From positions 24,188 through 88,187 of the forward strand of contig JADJMH010000038.1 in NCBI GenBank assembly GCA_016709675.1: a stretch of DNA of 64,000 nt. Direction: 5' to 3'. Origin of the DNA: Candidatus Accumulibacter proximus. Lineage in GTDB: Bacteria; Pseudomonadota; Gammaproteobacteria; Burkholderiales; Rhodocyclaceae. Made by a program: the position numbers and the translations under genes. Shown here in pieces: positions 26,944-36,155 of this stretch; the stretch's first letter is position 1; every line of letters begins with the position of its first letter. Below the pieces are notes generated by a model that was given only the letters and a program-made list of their open reading frames with translations, did no database searches and was not told where the DNA came from.

Positions 26944-26947
26944 GTTC

Positions 26948-29900
26948 TTAACCTGTCGCCCTTTTCTCGTTGTCAGACCGGATGGCCTCAACTGCCAACC
27001 CAATGTCGTCATCACATAGGAATGGGGCCTGCGCGAACACCAGCCCCTGTTCCCCGTTGAGTTTCGCGGCCAAATGGCCCTTACCCAATAGCAACTCCGC
27101 TCCCGGTCGGTCGAGGGCGATCTTCGAAGTTGCCTCGCTAGCGACTCTCAGAATCAACCGGTTCCCCAAGTTCTCTCGCAACTGCATCGGCATCACATCC
27201 TTGTCCGGCCGCTGCGCCGCGAAGATCAGATGAATGCCAGCGGCTCGGGCTTTCACACCCAACCGCTGAACCACCGACCCGACCGCCGATTTGTATTCGT
27301 CGTCGAACATCCAGTCCGCGAACTCATCGTGGATGAGGAAAACCATCGGAAGGCGGCTTTCCTTGCTGACCTTCGAGTTGTAGGTCGGCAGATCCCGCGC
27401 CCGAGCGGCGGCGAAGAGCCGATAGCGCCCTTCCATCTCCTCGACGAGCCCCTCTAGAATCTCGCGCGAGCGTTCCTTGGTCGTGACGATCTTCTCGCGC
27501 ATGTGGGGAAGATCCTCCAAGGCCGAGTAATCGACGCCCATCTTCGGGTCGATCAGGACCATTTGGGTTAGGTGGCGAGAGTTGGTCGCGGCGATGTCCA
27601 GAAGCATCGCCTGAATCAAGACGGACTTGCCGCTGCCGGTCGCACCAGCCACCAAGGAATGCGGATCGTGGGACGACAGTCCCGCGAACTCGGAGCCGAG
27701 GTTAAGATACAGCAAAGCTCCGTTGATCTCTTGGACCCCGAGCAGAATAGAAGTGTTAATACCGGCCGCGTTGCGGTTGAGCGACCGACGAGACCACAGT
27801 TCCCAGAGGGAGACGGATTGTCTCTTGCTGCCCGCCATCGTCACGACGATCTCGCCCGGCTTGGGTTGGACGGTGACAAGATTGATCGCGTGCGTGGTCA
27901 GCAGTTGGGTGCGCTTGGCCTCGACGTCCTCTACGCGGAGCCGATCAGAACCCGCCAGCCTGACAAGACAGCCGTTCGGGGTAAGACGGGTGCCGAGAAC
28001 CGCCGCTTGGAGGCCGTATCCATTGAGCGCTGTTTTGAGCTTCTTGGTCGTCTCATCTGCCCAAGCCTGCCGTTCGTCCTCGGCGGCCCCCAGGGCAGCC
28101 GTCTTTGAAGCAACCAAGGCCGCGAACGACAATTCGCCGTCGGGAGCCGTCGAATGTTGCGTTCTGTCCAAGGGGGACTGGATTGGTTTCGCCGTTGCCG
28201 GAGCGATGGGTTCTGACGGCGCGACCGTGGGTTCGACGAGGGGCGCCAACGATTCCAACTGCGGCGTCGCCACGTCTCCAGCCGTCACAACCGCGTCGGC
28301 CGGCTCGGCCGCCTGCTCAAGCATTTCGACTAAAGCCCCCCAAACTACGCGTGCGGCTGGGAACTTCGGAGCGGCTTGTTCCCACGGCCGACCTGAACCA
28401 AGTGTTTCCCGGATCGGGCCGCAATCAGTTCCCTTGGCATAGGCCGTCGCAAGGAGCCGAACCTCGGGACGTTCGAACACTTCCTGCCACGCCTCGATTC
28501 CGTCCGTGTCGTCGACGAGGATTTGCTCCGAAGAGGCCGGACCGGCTGCCGGATCCGTGGAATGGACGAATACGTGCGAATAGCCGCGTAAGGAAATTCT
28601 TGCTTTCCCGTCGCGCAAGTTCGCCCGCGTCCGCTCAAGCAACCCGGAGCAACCCGGCGGGATGTCGGCGTCGACGAGCAGATCGGCCAAGCGGGCAAGC
28701 CAAACGTCTCGATCCAAACGCCCCGGGTCGCCGAACAGCGCGGTGCGGAAGGTCGAGAGGGTCGCCATCAGTTGAGCCTTCGAGGAACGTTTGGCCTCGG
28801 CAGCGCCGCCGGGAACCACGTATTTGGATTCGATTACCGCGACATGCAGGGTAGGACCGTCTTCACCCTCCTCCACGCAAAGGCCCAGGATGTCGGCGAT
28901 GCGGCTTTCCTTCTGAGCAAGCCAATCGGCGTAGTCATCCAGCAGGAAAAATACGCTGAACGAAGGGCGCTTTCCGTTTCCTGCAAGGCTGCGAAACTCC
29001 TCCTCAAGAAGCCGCCGGCTCAAAACCAACCCGATCATCTCCCCGGTGGAGACGCCGCGCTTGGCGGCACGCAGGACGATGTCCCCGGAAACTGACAGAG
29101 CATCCTTCTTCATGCGGTTTGCGAGAGCCGAGACTTCGTCGGTGGATAGGGACAAGCCTAGCTCGCCCAGGCGCCTTTTCCCGAGGACGCCGAGCAGGCG
29201 CAACTCCGAGGTAGAACTGACGATTGTGTTGCGTCCGTTGGTCGAGCCCCGGCGGTAGCGCACAACGGTGACACCGTTCGCCTGCAACTGGCGCTTGTCG
29301 AGCAACTCGTCGTAAGTGGCAACCCATTCGGCCAAAGCGTGCGCGTCGTCGAGCGTCGCCTTGAGCTCCTCGTTTTGGAGCGAGATGCGCCTGGCGGGAA
29401 GGAATTGTTCCCCCGGGGCAGCGTCAGCCTGCCGGACGACGGAAGCGACGGCCCCGACATAGGCCCAGCCCGAGGCGGTCTGGCGCGGACAGGCCAGGAA
29501 CGTGGTCGATTTGAGCTCGTGCTCGCCGGAGACGCTCCGGTAGGACCAGCGCGAAGGCACGTGCTCCAAGGTCGCCCGGTCGTTGCTCCAATCCACACGG
29601 ATCCATTCCTCGGCTGCCGTCCGCGACACAACGTCGTGGAGGAAGGCCACGTCGAAGGGACGGAATCCGTCCCCTGTCCCCGGCGGAGTCGCCGACGGCG
29701 GAGCGACCGAAATGCGCAGCCGCGACATGAAATTCGCGGATGTTTCGCTGACCACCGGAAGGTCCGGATCGTCGCCAGTCTTGCTGACCAACTCTGCATA
29801 CACCCGGCGCAGTTTCGCCGGGTCGCGGTGGCGCACAGAGACGTTGCACTGGAAATCGTTATCGGGCTGCATGCCCGAGAGTTCGCGAACGACTGCCAAG

Positions 29901-32389
29901 GGTAAATCGGCCGCGTCGGCGTTGTAGAGCAGGACGCTGAGGTTCGCCGCCTCGTGTGGCTGAAGCCCCACGTAGCGCTCGAGAAGGTCGCGGGCCTGCT
30001 TCGACGCCTGCGACGGGTCGGCGTCGGTGAGTTCGTCATCTGCCGATCGAACGGGACGTTCGAAAAGGCTGTATCCATTGACCGTACTGCTTTCGCTGAC
30101 GAGCACCGGAGCACCGCCCTTGAAGGCGACGGCGATCTCCGGATAGAACGCGTGGGCAAGTTCCTCGGAGAACTCGCGGAAGAAAATACCGCGGTCGCCG
30201 AAAAGGACGTTTTTGCCGGCCAGGATGTGAGCGACCAGGCCCGCGACGCGGCGGGTCTTCACCGCCAACGCCTTCATGCGTTCGGGATGCCACGGTGGGA
30301 TGATCAGCGAGGGTTGATTGCCGGCCACGCGAACGGTGCCGATGGTCAGGACCTCGGAGACCAAGCGGGCACGGCAAACGTCGCCCCGCGCATGGATCGT
30401 CAGGGAACGGAGCAAAGCGGCGAAAGAGTCGGCCTGCCGCAGGACAGCCTCTCCGTGCAGACCCACGCTGACGAAATCGTCGACGGCCTTGGCGTAGTCG
30501 GTCTCGAACGCGTCCCAAGCCGCTCGGATTTCGGTCCGCTGCTCGGGCAGGATCCGCCCCTCGCCCGCCAACTCGTCGATGCGACGCTTGATCGCGGCGC
30601 GCAGGCTGCGCAACTTGCTTGCCTGCGGCACCAAAGAACCGGCGTCGCGCGAAAACGTCGCCTCGAAGGTCGATGTGTCCAACAAGGAGACGCTTTGCAC
30701 GCCGCCCTTCTTGCTGACAAGACGGCGGGGAACCGCCGTGCTGCCGATCGACCCCTTCTCCTGGAGACGCTTCATGTCGTCAAGCAGGGACAGGCCGATG
30801 GATTCGGGCTGGAAACTCCACACGAGCTGTGTTTTGTCAAGGACGGTCTCGGTGTCACCGGAAGCATGTTTCTCAACCAGTGCCACCTCGAACTTGATCT
30901 GCACCGCGTTCTTCGCAAGTGATGAGCATCCCCTGAACTTGCCCCCGCGAATTTCCTTTTCCCGGGCTACGAACGCGGGATGGTCGAACAAGGGGTCCGG
31001 CAGGTTTCCGGCGCCCATCCTCGTTACGCGCCACTCGACGCGCGAGCCCATCAATTCCTTGATGCCCCGATACATCAAGGAGAAGTAAGCCCCGACATCG
31101 CCGCTGAAGCGTTCACGCCATTCGGTTCGACCTTTTGTGACGGTGAAGCGCAGCACCCGCTCTCCGGCAGGCTCCGCCGCTCCGACCGCCAGCCGATGAG
31201 CTACTCCCGAGAAGCCCTCGAGGAAGTCGTTGCATTCGACGGGCTTTCCGAAAACCACCTTTTCCCAGCGCGCGTTCAGTTGCCGACTCTTGTCGATGTG
31301 GCTGCGGTGTAATTCGAAAAAGCTCTCGTCCTCGTCGTTCCACTCGGAGCGTTTCTCCCGCGCGCGCAAGTCTTCGAGGTGTTTGCGCCAGACTGGGGCG
31401 AGGATGTCCTGATCGTCGCAGTCGTTGTCGAAGAAACACAAGGTCGAGTCCGCAAGACCCTGCTGGCGCTGGCGAGGTTTATCGAAGATCAGGTGGATGC
31501 CGTCCATTTCCCATTCGAGGTTGGCGACTTCGGCCAATGTCACCGGATCCCCTGGCTGCGCCGCGACGAAAGCCTCCAGGGTGACGAGTGCATGATCCGG
31601 AATCGTTGCGGCGTTGTCTGCCAGACGCTGGGCCAGTTCCTCTGGATCGATCGGCTGCCCGTTCGGACGCATCTTCGTCAAGAGCGGCGCGCGGTTGGCG
31701 TAGAGCTTCTCGAAGGCCTTGCGCCAAGGGCCAATGGCCTGTCCGTAGGTTTTCGCGCTCGAAAATAGGGAAGTGTCCCTCGGCAACCCCGCACAGGGGA
31801 GAGCCCAGCCGATCGATTCCCGAATCGGTAGACCGCGGACATTGCTCGCCTCGCTCGCCAACGCGCAGAATTCCCCGAGTTGGTTGAGCGAAAGCTCGGC
31901 GGCGGACATCAGTCCCCTGATCGCGGCGCGGAACACCGCCCGATCGTCCGGGGTCGGAGCGATCCCCGCAACGTGACAGGTTGCCTCGACCCACGCATCC
32001 TCGTAGGAACGAAACTCCTTCGCACCCAGGGCCGTGACGTGGCCGAGCGTGTCAGCAAGGTTGTGCTCGTTTCCGTTCGCGGTTAGCAAGGCCTCGTAAC
32101 GATCGCTTGCCATGTGGCGAATCGCCCCTGCGTTATGGTCCGTCACCGCGTCCGGTGGAAGACCCTCTCCTTCCACCAAGGTGGCGGGAATTTTCACCTC
32201 GACGCGCGAAGCCAACTCGGGGGTTTTAAGTATCTCGCGGACAATCGCCGCAACCTGAGCAGGCGCCAGCTTGTCGAGACGGAAAAGGGACGCCGACTCG
32301 GATCGAGATCCGTCACTCTGGCGAGAATCTTCCAACCTGCGTTGGAGAATGTAGGCTCCGACGCGCCCAACGATGCGGTCGGCGATCAT
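26948..32389 (-). CDS. sspH: SspH/DptH-like FtsK-HerA ATPase of phosphorothioation-dependent restriction
   Basis: 1813-aa protein, matching the 1,600-1,800 aa usual for DptH-type proteins. The large N-terminal part has no motif I can name. The C-terminal motor has Walker A AGATGSGKSVL at about 1581-1591, Walker B MVFLIHDEFADWM, and KARAAGIHLIFAAQRP, typical of FtsK/SpoIIIE/HerA translocases. It probably pumps along unmodified DNA during restriction. Its ATG overlaps the sspG stop (32386-32389), and the DUF262 gene follows after 4 bases. Assignment as SspH or DptH rests on architecture and gene order. Confidence 0.8.
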   Translation of the reverse strand: MIADRIVGRVGAYILQRRLEDSRQSDGSRSESASLFRLDKLAPAQVAAIVREILKTPELASRVEVKIPATLVEGEGLPPDAVTDHNAGAIRHMASDRYEALLTANGNEHNLADTLGHVTALGAKEFRSYEDAWVEATCHVAGIAPTPDDRAVFRAAIRGLMSAAELSLNQLGEFCALASEASNVRGLPIRESIGWALPCAGLPRDTSLFSSAKTYGQAIGPWRKAFEKLYANRAPLLTKMRPNGQPIDPEELAQRLADNAATIPDHALVTLEAFVAAQPGDPVTLAEVANLEWEMDGIHLIFDKPRQRQQGLADSTLCFFDNDCDDQDILAPVWRKHLEDLRAREKRSEWNDEDESFFELHRSHIDKSRQLNARWEKVVFGKPVECNDFLEGFSGVAHRLAVGAAEPAGERVLRFTVTKGRTEWRERFSGDVGAYFSLMYRGIKELMGSRVEWRVTRMGAGNLPDPLFDHPAFVAREKEIRGGKFRGCSSLAKNAVQIKFEVALVEKHASGDTETVLDKTQLVWSFQPESIGLSLLDDMKRLQEKGSIGSTAVPRRLVSKKGGVQSVSLLDTSTFEATFSRDAGSLVPQASKLRSLRAAIKRRIDELAGEGRILPEQRTEIRAAWDAFETDYAKAVDDFVSVGLHGEAVLRQADSFAALLRSLTIHARGDVCRARLVSEVLTIGTVRVAGNQPSLIIPPWHPERMKALAVKTRRVAGLVAHILAGKNVLFGDRGIFFREFSEELAHAFYPEIAVAFKGGAPVLVSESSTVNGYSLFERPVRSADDELTDADPSQASKQARDLLERYVGLQPHEAANLSVLLYNADAADLPLAVVRELSGMQPDNDFQCNVSVRHRDPAKLRRVYAELVSKTGDDPDLPVVSETSANFMSRLRISVAPPSATPPGTGDGFRPFDVAFLHDVVSRTAAEEWIRVDWSNDRATLEHVPSRWSYRSVSGEHELKSTTFLACPRQTASGWAYVGAVASVVRQADAAPGEQFLPARRISLQNEELKATLDDAHALAEWVATYDELLDKRQLQANGVTVVRYRRGSTNGRNTIVSSTSELRLLGVLGKRRLGELGLSLSTDEVSALANRMKKDALSVSGDIVLRAAKRGVSTGEMIGLVLSRRLLEEEFRSLAGNGKRPSFSVFFLLDDYADWLAQKESRIADILGLCVEEGEDGPTLHVAVIESKYVVPGGAAEAKRSSKAQLMATLSTFRTALFGDPGRLDRDVWLARLADLLVDADIPPGCSGLLERTRANLRDGKARISLRGYSHVFVHSTDPAAGPASSEQILVDDTDGIEAWQEVFERPEVRLLATAYAKGTDCGPIRETLGSGRPWEQAAPKFPAARVVWGALVEMLEQAAEPADAVVTAGDVATPQLESLAPLVEPTVAPSEPIAPATAKPIQSPLDRTQHSTAPDGELSFAALVASKTAALGAAEDERQAWADETTKKLKTALNGYGLQAAVLGTRLTPNGCLVRLAGSDRLRVEDVEAKRTQLLTTHAINLVTVQPKPGEIVVTMAGSKRQSVSLWELWSRRSLNRNAAGINTSILLGVQEINGALLYLNLGSEFAGLSSHDPHSLVAGATGSGKSVLIQAMLLDIAATNSRHLTQMVLIDPKMGVDYSALEDLPHMREKIVTTKERSREILEGLVEEMEGRYRLFAAARARDLPTYNSKVSKESRLPMVFLIHDEFADWMFDDEYKSAVGSVVQRLGVKARAAGIHLIFAAQRPDKDVMPMQLRENLGNRLILRVASEATSKIALDRPGAELLLGKGHLAAKLNGEQGLVFAQAPFLCDDDIGLAVEAIRSDNEKRATG

Positions 32390-33915
32390 GCGGCTTCCCC
32401 TTTATTGACGAACGGGTTTTCAACGAATGAGCACGAGTCGGAAAGCCTGCGAACCAAGCCGAGGCCGACCAGGCGGGCCTCGAGGTTCGCGCGGTTCTCG
32501 CTTAGAGCCTCCTGGTCGACGAGCTTCGCCTTGACCAGATGGGCCCCCTCGGCGTCCCCAATGACGAACCCGTAACGGGAGCGAATCTCGTGGAGGAACT
32601 CGTCGAACTGCATGCGTTCGTCGACCACGGAAATGACCAGCGTTTTGAGAAGGCGGTCGTTCGGGGCGTAGCGGGTCCGCCTCGACAGACGCCGGGAGCT
32701 CAAACCGATCGCCCGGGACCAGGCCATGTGAATCTTCCCGACGTGCTGCGCGTGTCTAGACTCGGCTTTCTCCGCGAGCCGCTTGACCAGTTCGTCGCCA
32801 GACATCCGTGAGAAGTCTGGATCTTCGGCTTCCGGCGCCGCCGGGGGCCACTGGAACCGCGAGCGCATCAAGCTCCCGCACTCGCCGGACGGGTCTTCGG
32901 AGGCCAAGGCCGCCGCCCACTCAGGCATCAGGCGTACACCTTCGACTGCCGAGCGCACCGCTCGTACCGAAAGGGCTTGGTTAGCCTGGTAGGACTCGCC
33001 GGAAAGCGCACGGACCTTAGTGCGCTCTCGCGAGACGATCTCACAAGTGATTTCGACTGATTCGGTATCGCCAGTCTGCTCCTTCCCTCGTTCGAGGAAG
33101 TAGAGCAAGAGATTTAGGCCCGCGCTGGCGATCAGGTGCTCTAGGGCGTCGTAGATCGGCATGTCGCGTGAGAGGATTGCCGTCCAGTCGGCACACAATT
33201 GGTCGAATCGCGGGTGCGAGGCCGGCGGCAGGTATCCGGTGTCGCGTTCGGTTTCCGCCCTTTGCGGCTGCCCTTGAAGGACTCGAACAAGGCGATTCAT
33301 CGGAGCAGAGGGGTCGAACAGCCGCGAAACCAGTGCTTTACCGAGCTCCGGCCCGCCCTTGGCACGGCAAAGCATCAGGTAAAGCAACTCGCCCGTGCGA
33401 GCGAAGAAGCGCCGGTCGTTCGACACGCCATTCGGCCCGAAGCGAAGATCTTCATACAGGGCATCCGGTCCGAAAGGGAACACAAACTTCGAACTCCACC
33501 GCTTGTTGCTTCGGACCTCGAACGCTGACGAGCGCAGCAGCTCGATTGCCTTAGCGAAATCGTCGAAGCACGAGAAGGCGGCGCGCAGGTATTCGAGGTT
33601 GCCGCCTTCGAGCCCGGTGGCGTCGACGACGAACGCCTCACTCCATGCGGACCACTTGTCCGCATCGGGGACGGCACGGGCGCGGATTGCCTCGACATAG
33701 GGGTTGTTGAACAACAGTGAGCGCAAGCGGATCTGCCGCTGGGGCTTGTAGCGGACTTTCTCGTCAACGGAAGCCGCCAGAGGTTTATCGGCGTTGGACG
33801 CTAGCACGCCCAAGAACTCAAGGACGGCCAAATGCGGAAGTTGCTCGTCGTAAAGACGATGCCCCCAGATGTGTTCGTCGACGGCGAAGTCGACCCCGTC
33901 GATACGCTCCGTCAT
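32386..33915 (-). CDS. sspG: SspG/DptG-like phosphorothioation-dependent restriction protein
   Basis: 509-aa protein with no enzymatic motif. The middle holds a helical region; the C-terminus (LSRRTRYAPNDRLLKTLVIS and then an MQFDEFLHEIRSRYGFVIGD segment) looks like a winged-helix or DNA-contact domain. Its place between the P-loop protein and the FtsK-like ATPase, with ATGA overlaps on both sides (33912-33915 and 32386-32389), matches DptG/SspG. Such tight coupling implies a fixed-stoichiometry complex with its neighbours. Confidence 0.7.
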   Translation of the reverse strand: MTERIDGVDFAVDEHIWGHRLYDEQLPHLAVLEFLGVLASNADKPLAASVDEKVRYKPQRQIRLRSLLFNNPYVEAIRARAVPDADKWSAWSEAFVVDATGLEGGNLEYLRAAFSCFDDFAKAIELLRSSAFEVRSNKRWSSKFVFPFGPDALYEDLRFGPNGVSNDRRFFARTGELLYLMLCRAKGGPELGKALVSRLFDPSAPMNRLVRVLQGQPQRAETERDTGYLPPASHPRFDQLCADWTAILSRDMPIYDALEHLIASAGLNLLLYFLERGKEQTGDTESVEITCEIVSRERTKVRALSGESYQANQALSVRAVRSAVEGVRLMPEWAAALASEDPSGECGSLMRSRFQWPPAAPEAEDPDFSRMSGDELVKRLAEKAESRHAQHVGKIHMAWSRAIGLSSRRLSRRTRYAPNDRLLKTLVISVVDERMQFDEFLHEIRSRYGFVIGDAEGAHLVKAKLVDQEALSENRANLEARLVGLGLVRRLSDSCSFVENPFVNKGEAA

Positions 33916-35813
33916 AACCCGATCCTCACAGTGACTGGCCTCGAGAACCCGTGCCCACTGCTTTCGATTTCGATGAAATTGAGCGTCAGGGCCCCGCCGT
34001 CGTCATCAGCATCGTCGTCGTCCGCCTTAGAGGCGGCGCGGACCAGTTCTGCCTTGCGTAGCAACTTGGCTTTAAACGCGAGCATGTCCTCCAGGCATTC
34101 GTTGGAGAAACTACCCGGCAGCGCCCCCTCGGCGACGCGGCAGAGGAACTCGAACCGGACCGGAGTGAGGTTAAACCCAACCGATCCGGATCCTCCGGAG
34201 ACGAGCGACACCTCGATCATGGGACGTTCGGTCTGCGGATCAATCCGCACCTGCATCCCTATCCCGCCCAGCCTTCTGGCCGGCACCTCGGTGTCGCAAA
34301 GGACGCTGATCCTGGATTGCGTGAAACCACCCGAACTGGCTACGAAGATGCGGTCGAAGTTCTCGACCAGAAGCCCGGTCATGACGCGATTGAGGCCCTT
34401 GGCCAGGCGACCCCGGACGCTCTCGCTTATTGTTCGTCTCTCGGCCAGGGCCGCGATCAGGTCGAGGTAGTCCCCTGCGAAGTTGAACGCGCTCATGCCC
34501 CAGTGTGCATAGTCTGACTCGTTGTTGGGCAGCGTAAAGAACAGACGGCGACGCTGCGATTCGAGCCGCTCGAGGAAATCCGCCGCCCCACCGGGGAGAC
34601 GCGCCTCTTCGTCGCCCTCCAGATAGCGTGCCTGAGCGGACAGATAGGCTGCGGTGGCGCCGTAGACAGTATCGGCCCTCACCAACCGGTCGAAGGCATT
34701 CGCGAGTTTGAAGTCGTCAGCCCCGTAGACGAGCAGGCCGTCCGACCCGTTGGTCGTCTCCGCCCCGATACCAAAAGCGGCTAGGGCCCGGAACACTTGG
34801 CGGTCGTTGGCTCGGCGCCTCGGAAGATTCGCCCCGAAGACGTTATCGTAGACGCTACCGCCTTCGGTCGTTCCGCCGTCCTGGACCTTCGCCACTTCGG
34901 AGCAGGACAGCAAGCCCTCCTTCGCGTCGCGGTGTCCCAACACCATATTCGCCGTCAGCGCAAGCAGATCACGCACGGGCAGGTGCCATCCGTTGTGGCG
35001 CGACACCTCGACCAAGTCGCCGAGACGCTGAGCGAAGAGTCCACCGTCGCGATTGCCAAGAAGCCTCTCCTTGTTCTCAAAGATCGGGCAGATGCGTGCA
35101 CCTTCCCTCCATTGACAACCCGAGCATTTTTCCCACTCCGGGTGAGCGGCGACAGCCGCGATCACCTCGACGAGGGAGTGGCGTCGGGCGGTGCGGCTAA
35201 GATCGAAGATTGCGAGCCGCCCGGGGGCGGAACCCGCAAGCAAGAAGGAATCCTGGATGGGCTTGCGCAACGGATGAACACGCCCTTGCCGCATGCCCAA
35301 GTCTCTCAGCCGCTCTAGGATTTGGCCGTGGTTGGCCGCCACAACCATAATGGTCGAGTCTTCACTTCCGAGAACACTTCGTTCCAACAGTCCCAAGGTT
35401 TGGTCACTCTGACGCTCGTCGCCGATCTCACTCAAATCCTTGACGAACACAGCGGTTCGACCATCGGGCAAGACCAGATGCTTGATGATCGGTTCGGCAA
35501 CAGCCCATTCCGTTGCGTCGCCTCCGAACGCCGCCCATAGGCTACGGCAGTGGTAGGTCTTTCCATCTCCGGCAGTGCCGGCAATGAGAATCGATCCGGG
35601 AGTGCCTGAAGCCACCCTCGCCTTCATCGCCGCAAATTGTGGGCTGTCCAAGACAATGGGGCGAACCTTCGCCCGCCCGAGACCGCGCGTAACATATTCG
35701 TCGAAGAGATTCAAGTCGTTCGGAATGGGTCCGTACGACCGCAAGAAACGCACCCAAGCCATGGCGGGCGGAGCTCCGGCGCCTGGTTGGCCTGAGGAGG
35801 AAGGATTGATCAT
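33912..35813 (-). CDS. sspF: SspF/DptF-like P-loop ATPase of phosphorothioation-dependent restriction
   Basis: 633 aa from the ATG at 35813. A Walker A motif GTAGDGKTYHC lies near the N-terminus (about residues 78-88), and IMVVAANHGQILERL is a Walker B/sensor-like strand. A cysteine group ECK-CSGC...ICPIF in the middle (KCSGCQWREGARICP) could bind zinc. DptF proteins share this GDGKT P-loop and Cys cluster. It is the first gene of the leftward sspFGH operon and overlaps sspG by ATGA. The start is uncertain: a GTG at 35891 would add 26 residues, and no strong Shine-Dalgarno is visible. Confidence 0.75.
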   Translation of the reverse strand: MINPSSSGQPGAGAPPAMAWVRFLRSYGPIPNDLNLFDEYVTRGLGRAKVRPIVLDSPQFAAMKARVASGTPGSILIAGTAGDGKTYHCRSLWAAFGGDATEWAVAEPIIKHLVLPDGRTAVFVKDLSEIGDERQSDQTLGLLERSVLGSEDSTIMVVAANHGQILERLRDLGMRQGRVHPLRKPIQDSFLLAGSAPGRLAIFDLSRTARRHSLVEVIAAVAAHPEWEKCSGCQWREGARICPIFENKERLLGNRDGGLFAQRLGDLVEVSRHNGWHLPVRDLLALTANMVLGHRDAKEGLLSCSEVAKVQDGGTTEGGSVYDNVFGANLPRRRANDRQVFRALAAFGIGAETTNGSDGLLVYGADDFKLANAFDRLVRADTVYGATAAYLSAQARYLEGDEEARLPGGAADFLERLESQRRRLFFTLPNNESDYAHWGMSAFNFAGDYLDLIAALAERRTISESVRGRLAKGLNRVMTGLLVENFDRIFVASSGGFTQSRISVLCDTEVPARRLGGIGMQVRIDPQTERPMIEVSLVSGGSGSVGFNLTPVRFEFLCRVAEGALPGSFSNECLEDMLAFKAKLLRKAELVRAASKADDDDADDDGGALTLNFIEIESSGHGFSRPVTVRIGL

Positions 35814-36155
35814 TGGCAGCACCCGTTGTTGTTCTTGCAAGAGCCCGCCTGGATTGCCTCTAGGGGCCCTCACCAACGGGCGACGATGCACGGAGGATTA
35901 TATGCGCCCGGGCGAAGCCGGATGCAAACTCGGATTCAGACGGTCCGTTTTCTGGCTTCTCGTGGCGTGGATCTGACGCACAGGGCTCCATAGCGTGCCA
36001 TCAGCTAGGACTTAGCGACGGATCCTCTGCGGGATGCTCGGCGTAGTTCCATCACACCGGCGGAAGGCGGTGGGCCCCCGGCGCTGCTTGACGAGTGACT
36101 CGGCTTTCGTCATTGCGCCGGCAGGGCTCATGAAATGCGCCTGGCCGGCCGCATT
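35814..36155. other. Spacer between sspF and the phosphorothioation-associated methyltransferase gene
   Basis: 342 bp without a gene. It must carry the sspF promoter on the minus strand. I see no clear -35/-10 pair, terminator or repeat in it. Confidence 0.5.
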
